Below are positions 25,641 to 34,114 of a stretch of 34,710 nt of DNA, piece after piece. Below the pieces are notes generated by a model, which was given only the letters and a program-made list of their open reading frames with translations, did not search any database and was not told the DNA's origin. Every line of letters begins with the position of its first letter. The stretch's first letter is position 1. The position numbers were made by a program, and so were the translations under genes. Source of the stretch: Novosphingobium sp. (GTDB lineage: Bacteria; Pseudomonadota; Alphaproteobacteria; Sphingomonadales; Sphingomonadaceae); NCBI GenBank assembly GCA_027311705.1, contig DAICYJ010000048.1, positions 1-34,710 on the forward strand. The letters are read 5' to 3'.

Positions 25641-26429
25641 CTACCGGAACTGGCGGGCGATCCCCAGCATGATGGACCGTTCCGGCGCGCCTGATGCAAT
25701 GCCCTTGTCAACCTCCAGGTCGATCTGCAGCGATTTCCCCGCGCGCCACGCGAGCGAACCCGCGACACGGGCGTCGGTCGAATGTCCGGCTGGATCCTCA
25801 TCGCGATAGGCGGCGACCTCTGCCGTGAAAGACAGCTTGGAGGTGAGCGGGTGGGACAGGCCCACCGCGCCGCCCCAGGCCAGATGGCGCCCAGACCCGC
25901 TGGCATTCACGGCTGCGTCCACTTCGGGCGAGAAGGCGAGTTGAAAATCGGACGGCAGATCGAGCGCAAGCGGCGCGATGAGCCCCGCTCCCCAATCACC
26001 CGCGCCAATCGCGCTGCGGCCTGTAGGAAGCGTGACGAAGGCTTGGAGCGCGAACGGCGCATCGCCTTCGTTGCCAAAGCCATGGCGCACCGCGATGGTT
26101 ACATCGCCGATGCCGCTGGCGGTTTGAACGGCCGGACCGGTGCGGTCGCGCTGGTGGACCCAAGCGGGCAGGCCGATCTGCACCTCGGTCGACCGGCCCA
26201 AGCCGGCGCGGAAGACAGTATCGCCCAGCGATACCGTATCAGACCGGCTTGTGCCGTCGCCGATGTGGTCCCAGCCAGCCAGCCCCACCTCGACCATGAC
26301 CTGCCCACGCTCCAGCGTGCAGGTCGGGGTGTTGATGCCGGGGCGGTTTACGCACAGGTCTTCGTCGGCGCGGGCGTTGGCCGGAACGAACAGGGCGGCG
26401 CCGATGAGCGCGAGGGTGAATCGTTTCAT
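25641..26429 (-). CDS. Outer-membrane beta-barrel protein, phenol MetA-pathway transporter type
   Basis: The protein has 262 residues. A signal peptide ends in PANARA. The mature part has alternating strands, each about ten residues and separated by polar turns (EVQIGLPAWVHQRDRT, ASGIGDVTIAVRHGFG, PFALQAFVTLPTGRSAIG), and ends in RQFR. GDVTIAVRH and TLPTG are typical of the MetA-pathway phenol-degradation barrel family, presumed to pass hydrophobic compounds. An N-terminal Cys pair (DLCVNRPGINTPTCTLERGQ) may form a disulphide. No catabolic genes are nearby, so the substrate link is weak. It precedes the SDR gene in a possible two-gene unit. Confidence 0.75.
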   Translation of the reverse strand: MKRFTLALIGAALFVPANARADEDLCVNRPGINTPTCTLERGQVMVEVGLAGWDHIGDGTSRSDTVSLGDTVFRAGLGRSTEVQIGLPAWVHQRDRTGPAVQTASGIGDVTIAVRHGFGNEGDAPFALQAFVTLPTGRSAIGAGDWGAGLIAPLALDLPSDFQLAFSPEVDAAVNASGSGRHLAWGGAVGLSHPLTSKLSFTAEVAAYRDEDPAGHSTDARVAGSLAWRAGKSLQIDLEVDKGIASGAPERSIMLGIARQFR

Positions 26430-26524
26430 GCCGGCGCGCTAGGCTTCGAAGTTGGGGCGCGAAAGTCAGGTTCATCCGGCGACGGCGTTTACAAGCTGGA
26501 GACAATTGCAAGCATGCGGTGCTT

Positions 26525-26572
26525 GCGAGAGAGAGGCGCTGCGAGAGAGAGGCGCTGCGAGGAAGAGGCGAT
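26525..26572. repeat. Three-copy 16-base tandem repeat upstream of mtgA
   Basis: GCGAGAGAGAGGCGCT at 26525-26540 repeats exactly at 26541-26556 and again with three changes at 26557-26572. The array is flanked by direct copies of ATTGCAAGC (26505-26513 and 26571-26579). It ends about 35 bases before the mtgA ATG, so copy-number change would alter the leader length, not the protein. Confidence 0.85.
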
Positions 26573-26607
26573 TGCAAGCGCGATGCCGGACGCTCATAAA
26601 GGCGGCA

Positions 26608-27336
26608 ATGCAGGACGACATCGCGTTACTCAAGAACCGGGCGACGCCCGGCCGGCGCCCGCCCGGCCTGCTTCATCGCGGGCTGTGGCTGGTGGCGCGG
26701 CTGGTCGCTGCATTCCTGTTCCTCAGCACGGCGCAAGTGGTGATCTACAAGTTCGTGCCGGTGCCCGTGACGTTCACCATGCTGGCCGACGCAAACGGCA
26801 TGACCAAGGACTGGACCCCGCTGACCCGCATCGACCGCAGCATGGTGGACGCGGCCATCGGGGGCGAGGATGGCAAGTTCTGCCAGCACAATGGTTTCGA
26901 TCACGAGGCGATGATGCGAGCGTGGGAACGCAACCAGAAGGGCGGGCGCATCCGTGGCGGATCGACGATCAGCCAGCAGACCGCCAAGAACGTGTTCCTG
27001 TGGCAGGGTGGCGGCTATCTGCGCAAGGGGCTGGAGGCTTGGTACACCGTGCTGATCGAGGCGATCTGGGGCAAGCGCCGGATCATGGAAGTGTACCTCA
27101 ACGTTGCCGAGACCGGCATCGGCACGTATGGCGTGGAGGCGGGCGCGCAGCGGTATTACAACAAGTCTGCGCTGCACCTGTCGCGCGTGGAAGCGGCGCG
27201 GATTGCGGCGGCGTTCCCCCTGCCCAAGGTGCGCGCGGTGACGGGGGCGAGCGGGTTCACCCGGCGGCACGGCAACGCCATTGCGGCGCGGATCGGCACC
27301 GTGCGCGGCGGCTATGATGCCTGCGTTTATCAGTGA
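26608..27336 (+). CDS. mtgA: Monofunctional biosynthetic peptidoglycan transglycosylase
   Basis: The protein has 242 residues. AAAGG precedes the ATG at 26608. A single N-terminal membrane helix (LVARLVAAFLFLSTAQVVIY) anchors it in the inner membrane. The GT51 domain shows the catalytic Glu in GGEDGKFCQHNGFD, then RGGSTISQQTAKNVFL and IWGKRRIMEVYLN, the canonical glycosyltransferase blocks. There is no transpeptidase domain, so it polymerises lipid II glycan strands only. It joins the chpT-adjacent amidase and the L,D-transpeptidase as the third peptidoglycan-related gene in the window. It ends 91 bases from the convergent PPC-like gene. Confidence 0.96.
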   Translation: MQDDIALLKNRATPGRRPPGLLHRGLWLVARLVAAFLFLSTAQVVIYKFVPVPVTFTMLADANGMTKDWTPLTRIDRSMVDAAIGGEDGKFCQHNGFDHEAMMRAWERNQKGGRIRGGSTISQQTAKNVFLWQGGGYLRKGLEAWYTVLIEAIWGKRRIMEVYLNVAETGIGTYGVEAGAQRYYNKSALHLSRVEAARIAAAFPLPKVRAVTGASGFTRRHGNAIAARIGTVRGGYDACVYQ

Positions 27337-27427
27337 AGCCGGCCCAGTGCCGTTTGCTTTCGACGAAGCAGGCTGAAAGGGTTGGGGACCGCCGCCAGGA
27401 CAGCGGCCCCCGGTCCGACGGGTACGC

Positions 27428-28552
27428 CTAGCCGCCGGATTCGATAATGGAGAGGCTATAACCGCCACCGGTTTCGCCGATCCCCAAGCTGCGTATCTGT
27501 ATCAATACGTGCCCCGCGCTGGCGGCGGTGAAAGCCAGCATGGCCTTGCCTGCATCGCCAGTGTCCGCAGTGAAGCGTGGGGCGATGCCGGTCGCGGGGC
27601 CGCTGCCCGATGGTTCGAACGGATCGGCCAGCCCGATGTCCATCGCGCCGGAAAATGGAGCGGCCAGCATAACGCGATAGGTGCGTCCGGCACGAACCGG
27701 CAGATCATAGAAAGCACGCGACGCATCGTTGGCCAGCGTGCCGGTGGCGGTGCTGCCGGGGCCTATGGCCATCGCGGCGGGGGATGGCGGCGGGGCCGGC
27801 ACCTCGCGCAATTGCAGCAGCACGTCGTCGGGTTCGTCCGCCAGCGATTCGACGCGGATGTAGTACGTGCCGGTGATCGGCAGCTTGCGCTGGATCAGCG
27901 GATCGAGGCCAATGCTGTCGTCATCGTCGCCCAGTTGCGCAATGCCGCCGCCTGGCGCGGGGCCGGCGAGGTGGAGCGCGGTGTCGCTGCTGGAATTGGC
28001 GGTGATGCGCGCCCACTGGCCGGCCTTGGCGGTGAACGACCACAGGCGCGGCGAATCCTTGACGATGCGCGCCGAGACATTGGCCCCAAAGGCGATGGGC
28101 ATGGCATCATATACGATGGCGGGCGCATCGGGCGTGCTGACGGTGACGGTGCGGGCCGCCGGCGCAGGCGCGACGACGAGTGTGAAGCGGCCGGCGGAAG
28201 GGGCGGCAAAGCGGGAAGTGAGCATGCCGGCAACGGGTGGCTGTCCGGGCAGCATGGCCAGCGCGATGCCGGCTTCGTCGCACAGTTCGATCGTTTCTGA
28301 ACCAGAGCGGGTGGGGGTGAGTGTGATCGCCACTTCCTCCGCCTCGGCCAGAACGATGTGGTAGCGCGCAGGTGAACGGGCCGGAATCGCGGTCGGTTGC
28401 CCTGAAAGGATAGGCAGGGCGGGTCCGTCATTAGCGCAGACCGGCACGGGCGCGGGCGTGGAAGCATGGGCGGCAGATGCGTGGCTGGCGACAACAAGCG
28501 CGAGCGCGCCTGCACCGCCCTTCCAATCCAGCATCTTGGTCCGCTTCATCAT
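27428..28552 (-). CDS. Secreted PPC-domain-like protein
   Basis: The protein has 374 residues. AGGGG lies about 7 bases before the ATG at 28552. A signal peptide ends in ASAAHA. Three beta-rich segments look like copies of a pre-peptidase C-terminal (PPC) type domain: SPARYHIVLAEAEEVAITL, PRLWSFTAKAGQWARITANS with DTALHL and TYYIRVESL, and SRAFYDLPVRAGRTYRVML. In PPC domains an acidic or polar strand (GQWARITANSSSDTALHL) packs against YxIRV-like strands, as here. No catalytic domain is present. It is the - strand neighbour downstream of the TonB receptor gene, but a terminator and an inverted repeat separate them. Function is unknown. Confidence 0.7.
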   Translation of the reverse strand: MMKRTKMLDWKGGAGALALVVASHASAAHASTPAPVPVCANDGPALPILSGQPTAIPARSPARYHIVLAEAEEVAITLTPTRSGSETIELCDEAGIALAMLPGQPPVAGMLTSRFAAPSAGRFTLVVAPAPAARTVTVSTPDAPAIVYDAMPIAFGANVSARIVKDSPRLWSFTAKAGQWARITANSSSDTALHLAGPAPGGGIAQLGDDDDSIGLDPLIQRKLPITGTYYIRVESLADEPDDVLLQLREVPAPPPSPAAMAIGPGSTATGTLANDASRAFYDLPVRAGRTYRVMLAAPFSGAMDIGLADPFEPSGSGPATGIAPRFTADTGDAGKAMLAFTAASAGHVLIQIRSLGIGETGGGYSLSIIESGG

Positions 28553-28597
28553 GTTTAGCCCCTGTCGCCCGACCGAGTCGAGCGCAGGCTTATTGAC

Positions 28598-28639
28598 GCC
28601 GATTGTGACGGTTCCGCAGTGAGGAATGACACAATCGGC
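28598..28639. promoter_or_regulatory. Inverted repeat upstream of the PPC-like gene
   Basis: GCCGATTGTG (28598-28607) and CACAATCGGC (28630-28639) are perfect inverted copies 22 bases apart. They lie 46-87 bases before the PPC-like start codon, in an operator-like position. Confidence 0.45.
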
Positions 28640-28653
28640 GCCACAAACGAGGA

Positions 28654-28682
28654 GCGGGGGGAGGCATGGAGCCTCCCCCCGC
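28654..28682 (-). terminator. Hairpin after the TonB receptor gene
   Basis: GCGGGGGGAGGC (28654-28665) pairs perfectly over 12 bases with GCCTCCCCCCGC (28671-28682). On the - strand the stem is followed by TCCTCGTTTG, a weak U-tract. It is 15 bases past the receptor stop codon. Confidence 0.65.
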
Positions 28683-28697
28683 CGGGTTGTCGCGCGA

Positions 28698-31229
28698 TCA
28701 GAACGCGAAGTGGACCGAACCGATGATCGTGCGGGGCGAGCCGAACTCGACCTGCGGGTTGTTCGACACGGCGGTGTTGGTGCTCAGGTTGCCGAGGTAG
28801 GTCTTGTCGAACAGGTTGATGACGTTGAGCTGCAGATAGATGCCGCCCTTGTTGTTCACCCTGCCCAGATCGAGCCGCGCATCGAGATCGACCGTGGTGT
28901 AGCTGGGGGCGATCACGTCGTTGATGTCGGTCAGGAAGCGGTCGCCCACATACTTGACCTGCGCGCCGATCGAGACCGGTTCATAGTTGACCTGCACGCG
29001 GCCGCCGACCTGCCACTTGGGCGTTTCGACGACGTATTTGCCGGCCGTGGGCGTGGTGACCGCACCGGTTACCGGATTCAGCACGTCGTCCCGCAGCTTG
29101 GCGTTGGTGTAGGACGCGAAGCCATAGAGCGACAGCATGTCGACTGGCTTCACCGCGAGGCTGGCATCGAAGCCATAGCTGCGGACGCGGCCGACGTTGC
29201 GATCGGTGTTGAGCGTGCCGCCGCCTTCAAGTTCCACCTGCGACGAGATGATGCGGTCCTTGTAGCTGATGTACCAGCCGCTGGCCTGGGCCTGCACGAT
29301 GCCGCTGGAATAGCGGGCGCCAAGGTCGAACGAATTGGTGCGTTCGGGCTTCAGGTCGATGGTCGGCTGGATCTTCACGCCGTCGAAGGCATAGAGATTG
29401 TCGGTGCGAGGGGCGGAAAAGCCTTGGCTGAAATTGCCGAACACGCTGACTGCCGGGGCGAACCGGTAGACGAAGCCGGCGTTGGGCAGCACGGTGTTGT
29501 ACTTGACCGTGCGGTTTGCGTAGGGCGCCGCGTAGGTCGGGAACTTCGCAGCGACCGCCGCCGCGCTTTCCGAGGTGCAATAGGCGTCGTTCGAGCTGCC
29601 GGGGATGGTCCAGCAGTTGTTGGTCAGGTTGCGCTTGAAGAACGGCGCGCGCACGCCGAGCTGGATGGTCAGCGCGTTGTCGAGGAACTTGCCGACATAT
29701 TCGCCCGCCACCTGATGGAGGATCGCGAATGACAGGCGGTCGCGCTTTTCGATCAGGTTGCCGGCCGCATCGCGCAGCGCGAGGTTTTCGCCGTCGATGC
29801 CGCTGAACACGCTGAGCGGATTGCCGAACTGGTCAAGCCGGCTGGCCTCGCCCGTCTGGCGGTGGCGGGCGCGATCGTAAGTATAGGCGGCGCGGATGGT
29901 CTGGCCCTGCGCCAGTTCATAACGCAGCGAGGCAGTGGCGCTGATGCGGTGGGTGCGGGTGTTTGAAGGGAACAGCAGGCGGACGAAGTCGCTCTGATCG
30001 CTGTCGCCATTGAGATCGACGCCCGTGGCCACGCCTGCGCCAAGGCGCGTGCCCTGGCGATTGTAGACGCCTGAGGTGCCCGATGCCGCGTCGCTTTCGG
30101 CGAACACCGACGTGCCGCCGCCGTTGGCGAGGACATATTGGTAGCTGGCGTCAACCGTGGCGATCAGCTGATCGGACAGGGTGAAGCGCGAATTGAAGCG
30201 GGCGTTGGCGGTGTTCGAGGGGTTGATGGAGGTGTTGTAGTACGATCCGCACGATGCCGTGTCGCTTTGGCTTCCGGGGCCGCCGCTGCCGCTGGGCAGT
30301 TTGCAGAAGGCATCGCTGTTGAAGTTGTACAGCGTATTGAGCTGCGCATCGTTCAGTGTGCCCAGATCGAGCGGCGTTTCGGGCGTGATCGCGGTGTTGG
30401 CGGGAATCGTGCCGGCGGGCAGCAGGGTGCGCATGTCGTTGATGCCGACGCGGCGGTAGAAGTTGTTGCGGTTCTCGTTGTAGTGGCCGGCAAGGCTGAC
30501 GAAATCGCCGTTGCTGCCGATCGGCTGATAGATGCGGGCGTTGAGCTGCTGCTTGCGGATCTCGCCCGGCCCCCGGAACTGGTTGTAGCGGGTGTTGCTG
30601 GCGGCGATGAACGCGCGCGTGCCGAACGGGGTGAACACGCCGGTATCGAGGGCGGCGAACACGCGGTTGTAGTCGAAATCGCCGCGCGAATAGTTCAGCT
30701 CGGCACCCAGTTCTTCCTTGGGCAGCCGGGTGCGGTAGTTCACCGTGCCGCCGGCGGCGCTGGCGGTGGGGCTGTCGACGTCGGTCGCGCCGAAGTTGAC
30801 ATTCACCTGATCGATCAGTTCCGAATCGAGCTGCTGGTTGGTGAAGAGCGCGTAGTTGCCGCTGTCGTTTACCTGCACGCCATCGAACGTGGCGGAGATA
30901 CGCGCGCCGTCGAAGCCGCGAATGCGCAGGTTGCCGCCCGCCGCGCCATAGGGATCGGTGCTGGTGAAGTTGACGCCGGGAATGATGTTGATCGTATCGA
31001 AGATGGCCTTGCCGGGATTCTGGCGCGCGATCAGTTCCTGCGTCAGCACGGCCTTGGCCTTCGGCGTTTCGGGCGACTTGATGCCGGAGACGGTCACTTC
31101 GCCGCGCGTGCCGGTGACGATGATGGCTTCTTCCACGTCGGTCGATCCGGTCGACTGTGCGTGGGCGGGCATCGCGCAGGCGACGCCGATGGCAAAGGCG
31201 CTGGCGGTGAGAAATTGGTTGCGGTGCAT
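28698..31229 (-). CDS. TonB-dependent outer-membrane receptor
   Basis: The protein has 843 residues from the ATG at 31229. A signal peptide ends in CAMPAHAQ. TonB-box-like AIIVTGTRG is near the mature N-terminus. The plug domain contains NLRIRGFDGARISATFDGVQ and VNVNFGATDVDSPTASAAGG. A 22-strand type barrel follows, closing with SPRTIIGSVHFAF, whose terminal Phe is the outer-membrane insertion signal. GFSAPRTDNLYAFDG and LKPERTNSFDLG are typical receptor blocks. The ligand cannot be predicted; no siderophore or vitamin gene is adjacent. The frame stays open for 62 more codons to an ATG at 31415, but that part has no signal peptide and no ribosome-binding site. Confidence 0.93.
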   Translation of the reverse strand: MHRNQFLTASAFAIGVACAMPAHAQSTGSTDVEEAIIVTGTRGEVTVSGIKSPETPKAKAVLTQELIARQNPGKAIFDTINIIPGVNFTSTDPYGAAGGNLRIRGFDGARISATFDGVQVNDSGNYALFTNQQLDSELIDQVNVNFGATDVDSPTASAAGGTVNYRTRLPKEELGAELNYSRGDFDYNRVFAALDTGVFTPFGTRAFIAASNTRYNQFRGPGEIRKQQLNARIYQPIGSNGDFVSLAGHYNENRNNFYRRVGINDMRTLLPAGTIPANTAITPETPLDLGTLNDAQLNTLYNFNSDAFCKLPSGSGGPGSQSDTASCGSYYNTSINPSNTANARFNSRFTLSDQLIATVDASYQYVLANGGGTSVFAESDAASGTSGVYNRQGTRLGAGVATGVDLNGDSDQSDFVRLLFPSNTRTHRISATASLRYELAQGQTIRAAYTYDRARHRQTGEASRLDQFGNPLSVFSGIDGENLALRDAAGNLIEKRDRLSFAILHQVAGEYVGKFLDNALTIQLGVRAPFFKRNLTNNCWTIPGSSNDAYCTSESAAAVAAKFPTYAAPYANRTVKYNTVLPNAGFVYRFAPAVSVFGNFSQGFSAPRTDNLYAFDGVKIQPTIDLKPERTNSFDLGARYSSGIVQAQASGWYISYKDRIISSQVELEGGGTLNTDRNVGRVRSYGFDASLAVKPVDMLSLYGFASYTNAKLRDDVLNPVTGAVTTPTAGKYVVETPKWQVGGRVQVNYEPVSIGAQVKYVGDRFLTDINDVIAPSYTTVDLDARLDLGRVNNKGGIYLQLNVINLFDKTYLGNLSTNTAVSNNPQVEFGSPRTIIGSVHFAF

Positions 31230-31694
31230 TGAAACGAACCCCGTGTGTGCGGCCGCTGTGGCGGCCTTCATGGCGAACCCACATGCGCAGGCGATGCGCA
31301 CGACGGACCACGACGCGGGGGAAGGCGCCATGATCGGCCACCGTTCACCGCCGCGCGCGGCTGGCGTCGGGCGACGCTGGAGGACGCCCGTGCGAGGCCC
31401 CCTGAGCGGTTTCATGTGACACTAAAATTACCGAACGATATGTCAGAAAAATGCAATATTGTAACAGTTATAACTATCGTTCGCTATTAGGAAACGAGTG
31501 GTAAGAAAGTTTCAAAAAGCCATACGAATTCAGATAGTTCGGCAATGTTGTGGCTGTGTTGCAACGCCCCCGGAATTTCTCGCAACCGCGAAAAGGCACA
31601 CGGCGATGCGCGCATGACCGAACGAGGGCCATGACGTGGGGGACTTGGTCAAAAGTGAGTAGCGAGCTGGTCTGCGGCCAGCCCGCACGCCGTC
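31230..31694. other. Long upstream region of the TonB receptor gene
   Basis: About 465 bases with no convincing gene. The half nearest the receptor (31230-31415) is GC-rich and open in frame with it. The other half is AT-rich (about 31420-31560) and holds an inverted repeat at 31432-31483 and a GTTATAAC palindrome at 31467-31474. No clear -35/-10 pair could be fixed. Regulation of the receptor is probably encoded here. Confidence 0.5.
31432..31483. repeat. 9-base inverted repeat in AT-rich DNA upstream of the TonB receptor
   Basis: CGAACGATA (31432-31440) and TATCGTTCG (31475-31483) are perfect inverted copies around 34 AT-rich bases, which contain the further palindrome GTTATAAC. Widely spaced dyads like this may bind two dimers or form a loop. 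Confidence 0.6.
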
Positions 31695-32480
31695 TCAGGC
31701 TGCGGCCGAAACCGCTTCGCCTTCGGCGACGATCAGCCAGCGGCGCGTGTCCTCAAGGCCGATGGCGGTTAACCGCCCGGACGCAAAGGCGCCGGTGTCG
31801 ATACCGATTCGCAAAGGATCGATCTCGGGCGCATCGGTGATGGTATGCCCGTGGACGACCGCGAAATCGCGCGGGGTGCGGTCCTCGATGAACTCGCCGC
31901 GAATCCAGCGCAGGTCCGACGTGTGCTGTTCGGCGATGGGAACGCCCGGCCGGATGCCCGCATGGACGAACACATAATCGCCAATGCGGATGTGGTCTTC
32001 CATGGCGCGCATGAATTCCACGTCTTCCGCCGGTACGAAATGCGGCAGCATCTCGCGCAGTTCCTCGATCGTTGTCCGATTATAGACATCGGGATCAATG
32101 GGATAGCTGAGCAATGTCTCACGCCCGCCGTGCCGCAGGAAGTGGCGCAAGGTTTCGTCGCGCTCGAAAGCGCCGAGGAACATCTCTTCGTGGTTGCCGG
32201 CCAGGAAACGCACTGGGCGGCGAGTGGCCCAGTCGCGCGCGGTGGCAATCACGCCGGAACTGTCCGGCCCGCGATCGACAAGATCGCCCAGCAGGATCAC
32301 GGTCGTATCCGCCTTGCCGCGGGCTTGGTCGTCAGCCTCGATCTGGGCCATCAGCTTGACGAAAAGATCAAGCCGGCCGTGGATATCGCCCACTGCATAA
32401 AGGCGCTCGCCCGGGGGCGCCGCAATGACCGGATCGGGTTCCGACCGTCCGCCAATGAGGGAGCGCAGTTTCTTGAACAT
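31695..32480 (-). CDS. PP1/ApaH-type metallophosphoesterase
   Basis: The protein has 261 residues from the ATG at 32480. The metal-site motifs are all present in order: VGDIHGRLDLF, LLGDLVDRGPDSSGV, LAGNHEEMF, FVHAGIRPG, and VVHGHT. This is the serine/threonine phosphatase or diadenosine-tetraphosphatase type of calcineurin-like enzymes. The protein has no signal peptide, so it is cytoplasmic. Substrate (phosphoprotein or Ap4A) cannot be separated by sequence alone. It stands alone, with the TonB receptor region downstream and a 317-base gap upstream. Confidence 0.93.
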   Translation of the reverse strand: MFKKLRSLIGGRSEPDPVIAAPPGERLYAVGDIHGRLDLFVKLMAQIEADDQARGKADTTVILLGDLVDRGPDSSGVIATARDWATRRPVRFLAGNHEEMFLGAFERDETLRHFLRHGGRETLLSYPIDPDVYNRTTIEELREMLPHFVPAEDVEFMRAMEDHIRIGDYVFVHAGIRPGVPIAEQHTSDLRWIRGEFIEDRTPRDFAVVHGHTITDAPEIDPLRIGIDTGAFASGRLTAIGLEDTRRWLIVAEGEAVSAAA

Positions 32481-32602
32481 GGGGTCCGCTATGCCTGACG
32501 TTGCCAATATGGCCTGTGAACGGGTTTGTACAACCGCCCGTTAACAAGTGGTGCGCAAATGCCACAGACCCGGCACAACCCCATCTACCGGGCAAGACCA
32601 TC

Positions 32603-32754
32603 TTGTGCAATGCAGCATTTTTGTGTGACAAAATGTTGCTAGCCCAACGCAGGTCGCTCTAGCGAGCCCGCAGGATCACCTTCGTAGACTTATCGTGCTG
32701 CCAAAGGTGTTGCGGTCGTTTCGGTGACCGCAACGTTCTGATCGTCCAGCGATG
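32603..32754 (+). ncRNA. Structured RNA candidate ending at a strong terminator
   Basis: This gap of 317 bases (32481-32797) has no gene. Hairpins follow one another: TCGC/GCGA around 32654-32665, CACCTT (32677-32682) with AAGGTG (32704-32709), and GTTGCGGTC (32709-32717) with GACCGCAAC (32726-32734). The strong terminator at 32762-32794 follows 27 bases later. A + strand small RNA would explain why a terminator sits there with no + strand gene before it. I could not fix a promoter and recognise no known family, so this is a candidate only. Confidence 0.35.
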
Positions 32755-32761
32755 AAAAACG

Positions 32762-32794
32762 GCCCGCGCCGGACATCCCGGCGCGGGCTTTTTG
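32762..32794. terminator. Bidirectional terminator next to the SIMPL gene
   Basis: GCCCGCGCCGG (32762-32772) pairs exactly with CCGGCGCGGGC (32778-32788), followed by TTTTTG on the + strand and by CGTTTTTC on the - strand. On the - strand it ends the SIMPL gene, whose stop is a few bases away. On the + strand no annotated gene leads into it. Confidence 0.85.
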
Positions 32795-32797
32795 CGT

Positions 32798-33559
32798 TCA
32801 GCGCAGATAGAAATCGATCGTGGTGACGACGCGGACTTTCTTGAACGGAGTGTCCGACACGCCGTAGCCGCCGCCGGTATCGCCATCACGCGCGGTGACT
32901 TCGAAGTAGCCCTGCGTCGCGCTGCGGATGCCGCCCACGCCGGTGCCGCTATCCTTGGCGAACTGTTCGGCCGAGCGGCGCGCGTCCTGCGTCGCTTCGG
33001 CGATCATCACCGGCTTGATGTCGTTCAGCTTGGTGAAGGTGTAGGCCATGCCCGAACCTTCCTCCAGCATCACGCCCCGGCGCACGAGGTCGAACTGCCG
33101 GCGCACCGCATTTTCGGCGCGGGGAATGTCCTTGGTGCGAAGGGCCATGCGCTGGCGGACGGTGAAGCTGGTCACGCCGTTGTCGGTGGTGGTGGAAACA
33201 TTCACGCCGGTGGGCTGCAACGCGTCGACGGGAAAGCCCAGCGCGCCGAAGAAGGTGCGGATTTCCTGGCTGTCCTTGTCGACGCTGGCTTGCGCCGTCG
33301 CCATATCTCGCGCGGTGGCGGAATAGGCGATGGTCCAGGTGGCGAGGTCTGCAGTGACGTTGCGTTCGGCAAGGCCGCGCACGGTGACCGCGCGATCCGC
33401 CTCACGCGAGCGGCGCAACCCGTCGCCCAGCAGATAACCGCCCACGATCATGCCGGCCGCCAGGATAGCGGTGCCTGCCAGCACGATGCGACCGCGCGGC
33501 GTGCGGTGCCACACCAGGCCTTGGGTTTCGGGGCCTGCGTCGCTATCTGTCTGGTCCAC
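32798..33559 (-). CDS. SIMPL-domain protein with one membrane anchor
   Basis: The protein has 253 residues, starting at GTG 33559 after GGGAG at 9-base spacing. A single hydrophobic helix (IVLAGTAILAAGMIVGGYLL) near residue 30 anchors it. The remainder is a SIMPL (DUF541) domain: VTVRGLAERNVTADLATWTI at the start, SVDKDSQEIRTFFGALGF in the middle, and VRVVTTIDFYLR at the end. SIMPL proteins form large periplasmic assemblies in some bacteria, with roles suggested in stress resistance, but no defined activity. It is divergent from the glyoxalase gene, with 92 bases between starts. Confidence 0.85.
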   Translation of the reverse strand: MDQTDSDAGPETQGLVWHRTPRGRIVLAGTAILAAGMIVGGYLLGDGLRRSREADRAVTVRGLAERNVTADLATWTIAYSATARDMATAQASVDKDSQEIRTFFGALGFPVDALQPTGVNVSTTTDNGVTSFTVRQRMALRTKDIPRAENAVRRQFDLVRRGVMLEEGSGMAYTFTKLNDIKPVMIAEATQDARRSAEQFAKDSGTGVGGIRSATQGYFEVTARDGDTGGGYGVSDTPFKKVRVVTTIDFYLR

Positions 33560-33651
33560 TGGTAGATCTCCCCTGAGGCATCGGCGCCTTGCGGCCAGAT
33601 GTGCCTTTCTGTCGATGAACCGTGTTTTAACATGACCGGAGCCCGCGTCCC

Positions 33652-34086
33652 ATGACGAAGTTTTTGCACAGCATGATCCGGGTAAGCGATCCTGCGGCGA
33701 CCATCGCCTTTTTCGAGCTGATCGGGCTGAACGAAGTGCGCCGGTTCGATAGCGAGCAGGGGCGCTTTACGTTGATCTTCCTGGCCGCACCGGGCGAGGA
33801 AGGCGTCGCCGAAGTGGAGCTGACCTATAACTGGCCGGCCGATGGCGAGGCCGGTGAGGCTTACGGCAGCGGGCGCAATTTCGGCCATCTGGCCTACCGG
33901 GTCGATGATATCTACGAAACGTGCGCACGGCTGATGGCGGCCGGCCATACCGTGCATCGCCCGCCGCGTGACGGGCACATGGCCTTCGTGAAATCGCCCG
34001 ACGGCATCTCTGTGGAATTGCTGCAGGACGGCCATCTGCCGCCGCAGGAACCGTGGGCCAGCATGGCCAATACCGGCAGCTGGTAA
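33652..34086 (+). CDS. gloA: Lactoylglutathione lyase-like VOC protein
   Basis: The protein has 144 residues, the usual size of glyoxalase I. The ATG at 33652 follows GGAG, within CCGGAGCCCG, at about 10-base spacing. Expected metal ligands are visible: His6 or so in LHSMIRV, Glu in VELTYNW, His in GHLAYRVDDI, and Glu in SVELLQDG. FELIGLNEVRRFD and AFVKSPDG are further family blocks. It converts the methylglyoxal-glutathione adduct to lactoylglutathione. It might instead be another VOC enzyme; the LTYNW block favours GloA. It is convergent with the EAL gene. Confidence 0.88.
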   Translation: MTKFLHSMIRVSDPAATIAFFELIGLNEVRRFDSEQGRFTLIFLAAPGEEGVAEVELTYNWPADGEAGEAYGSGRNFGHLAYRVDDIYETCARLMAAGHTVHRPPRDGHMAFVKSPDGISVELLQDGHLPPQEPWASMANTGSW

Positions 34087-34114
34087 GGCGCTGGCCGGCT
34101 CGCTGTTCTATAGG

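Noticed and set aside
28626..29732. 368-codon + strand frame opposite the TonB receptor
   Set aside because: Repetitive Val/Gly/Asp composition is the complement of the receptor's coding strand. No start signals or family motifs.
31245..31490. Short + strand frame in the receptor's upstream region
   Set aside because: No ribosome-binding site, and its composition changes abruptly from GC-rich to AT-rich in the middle.
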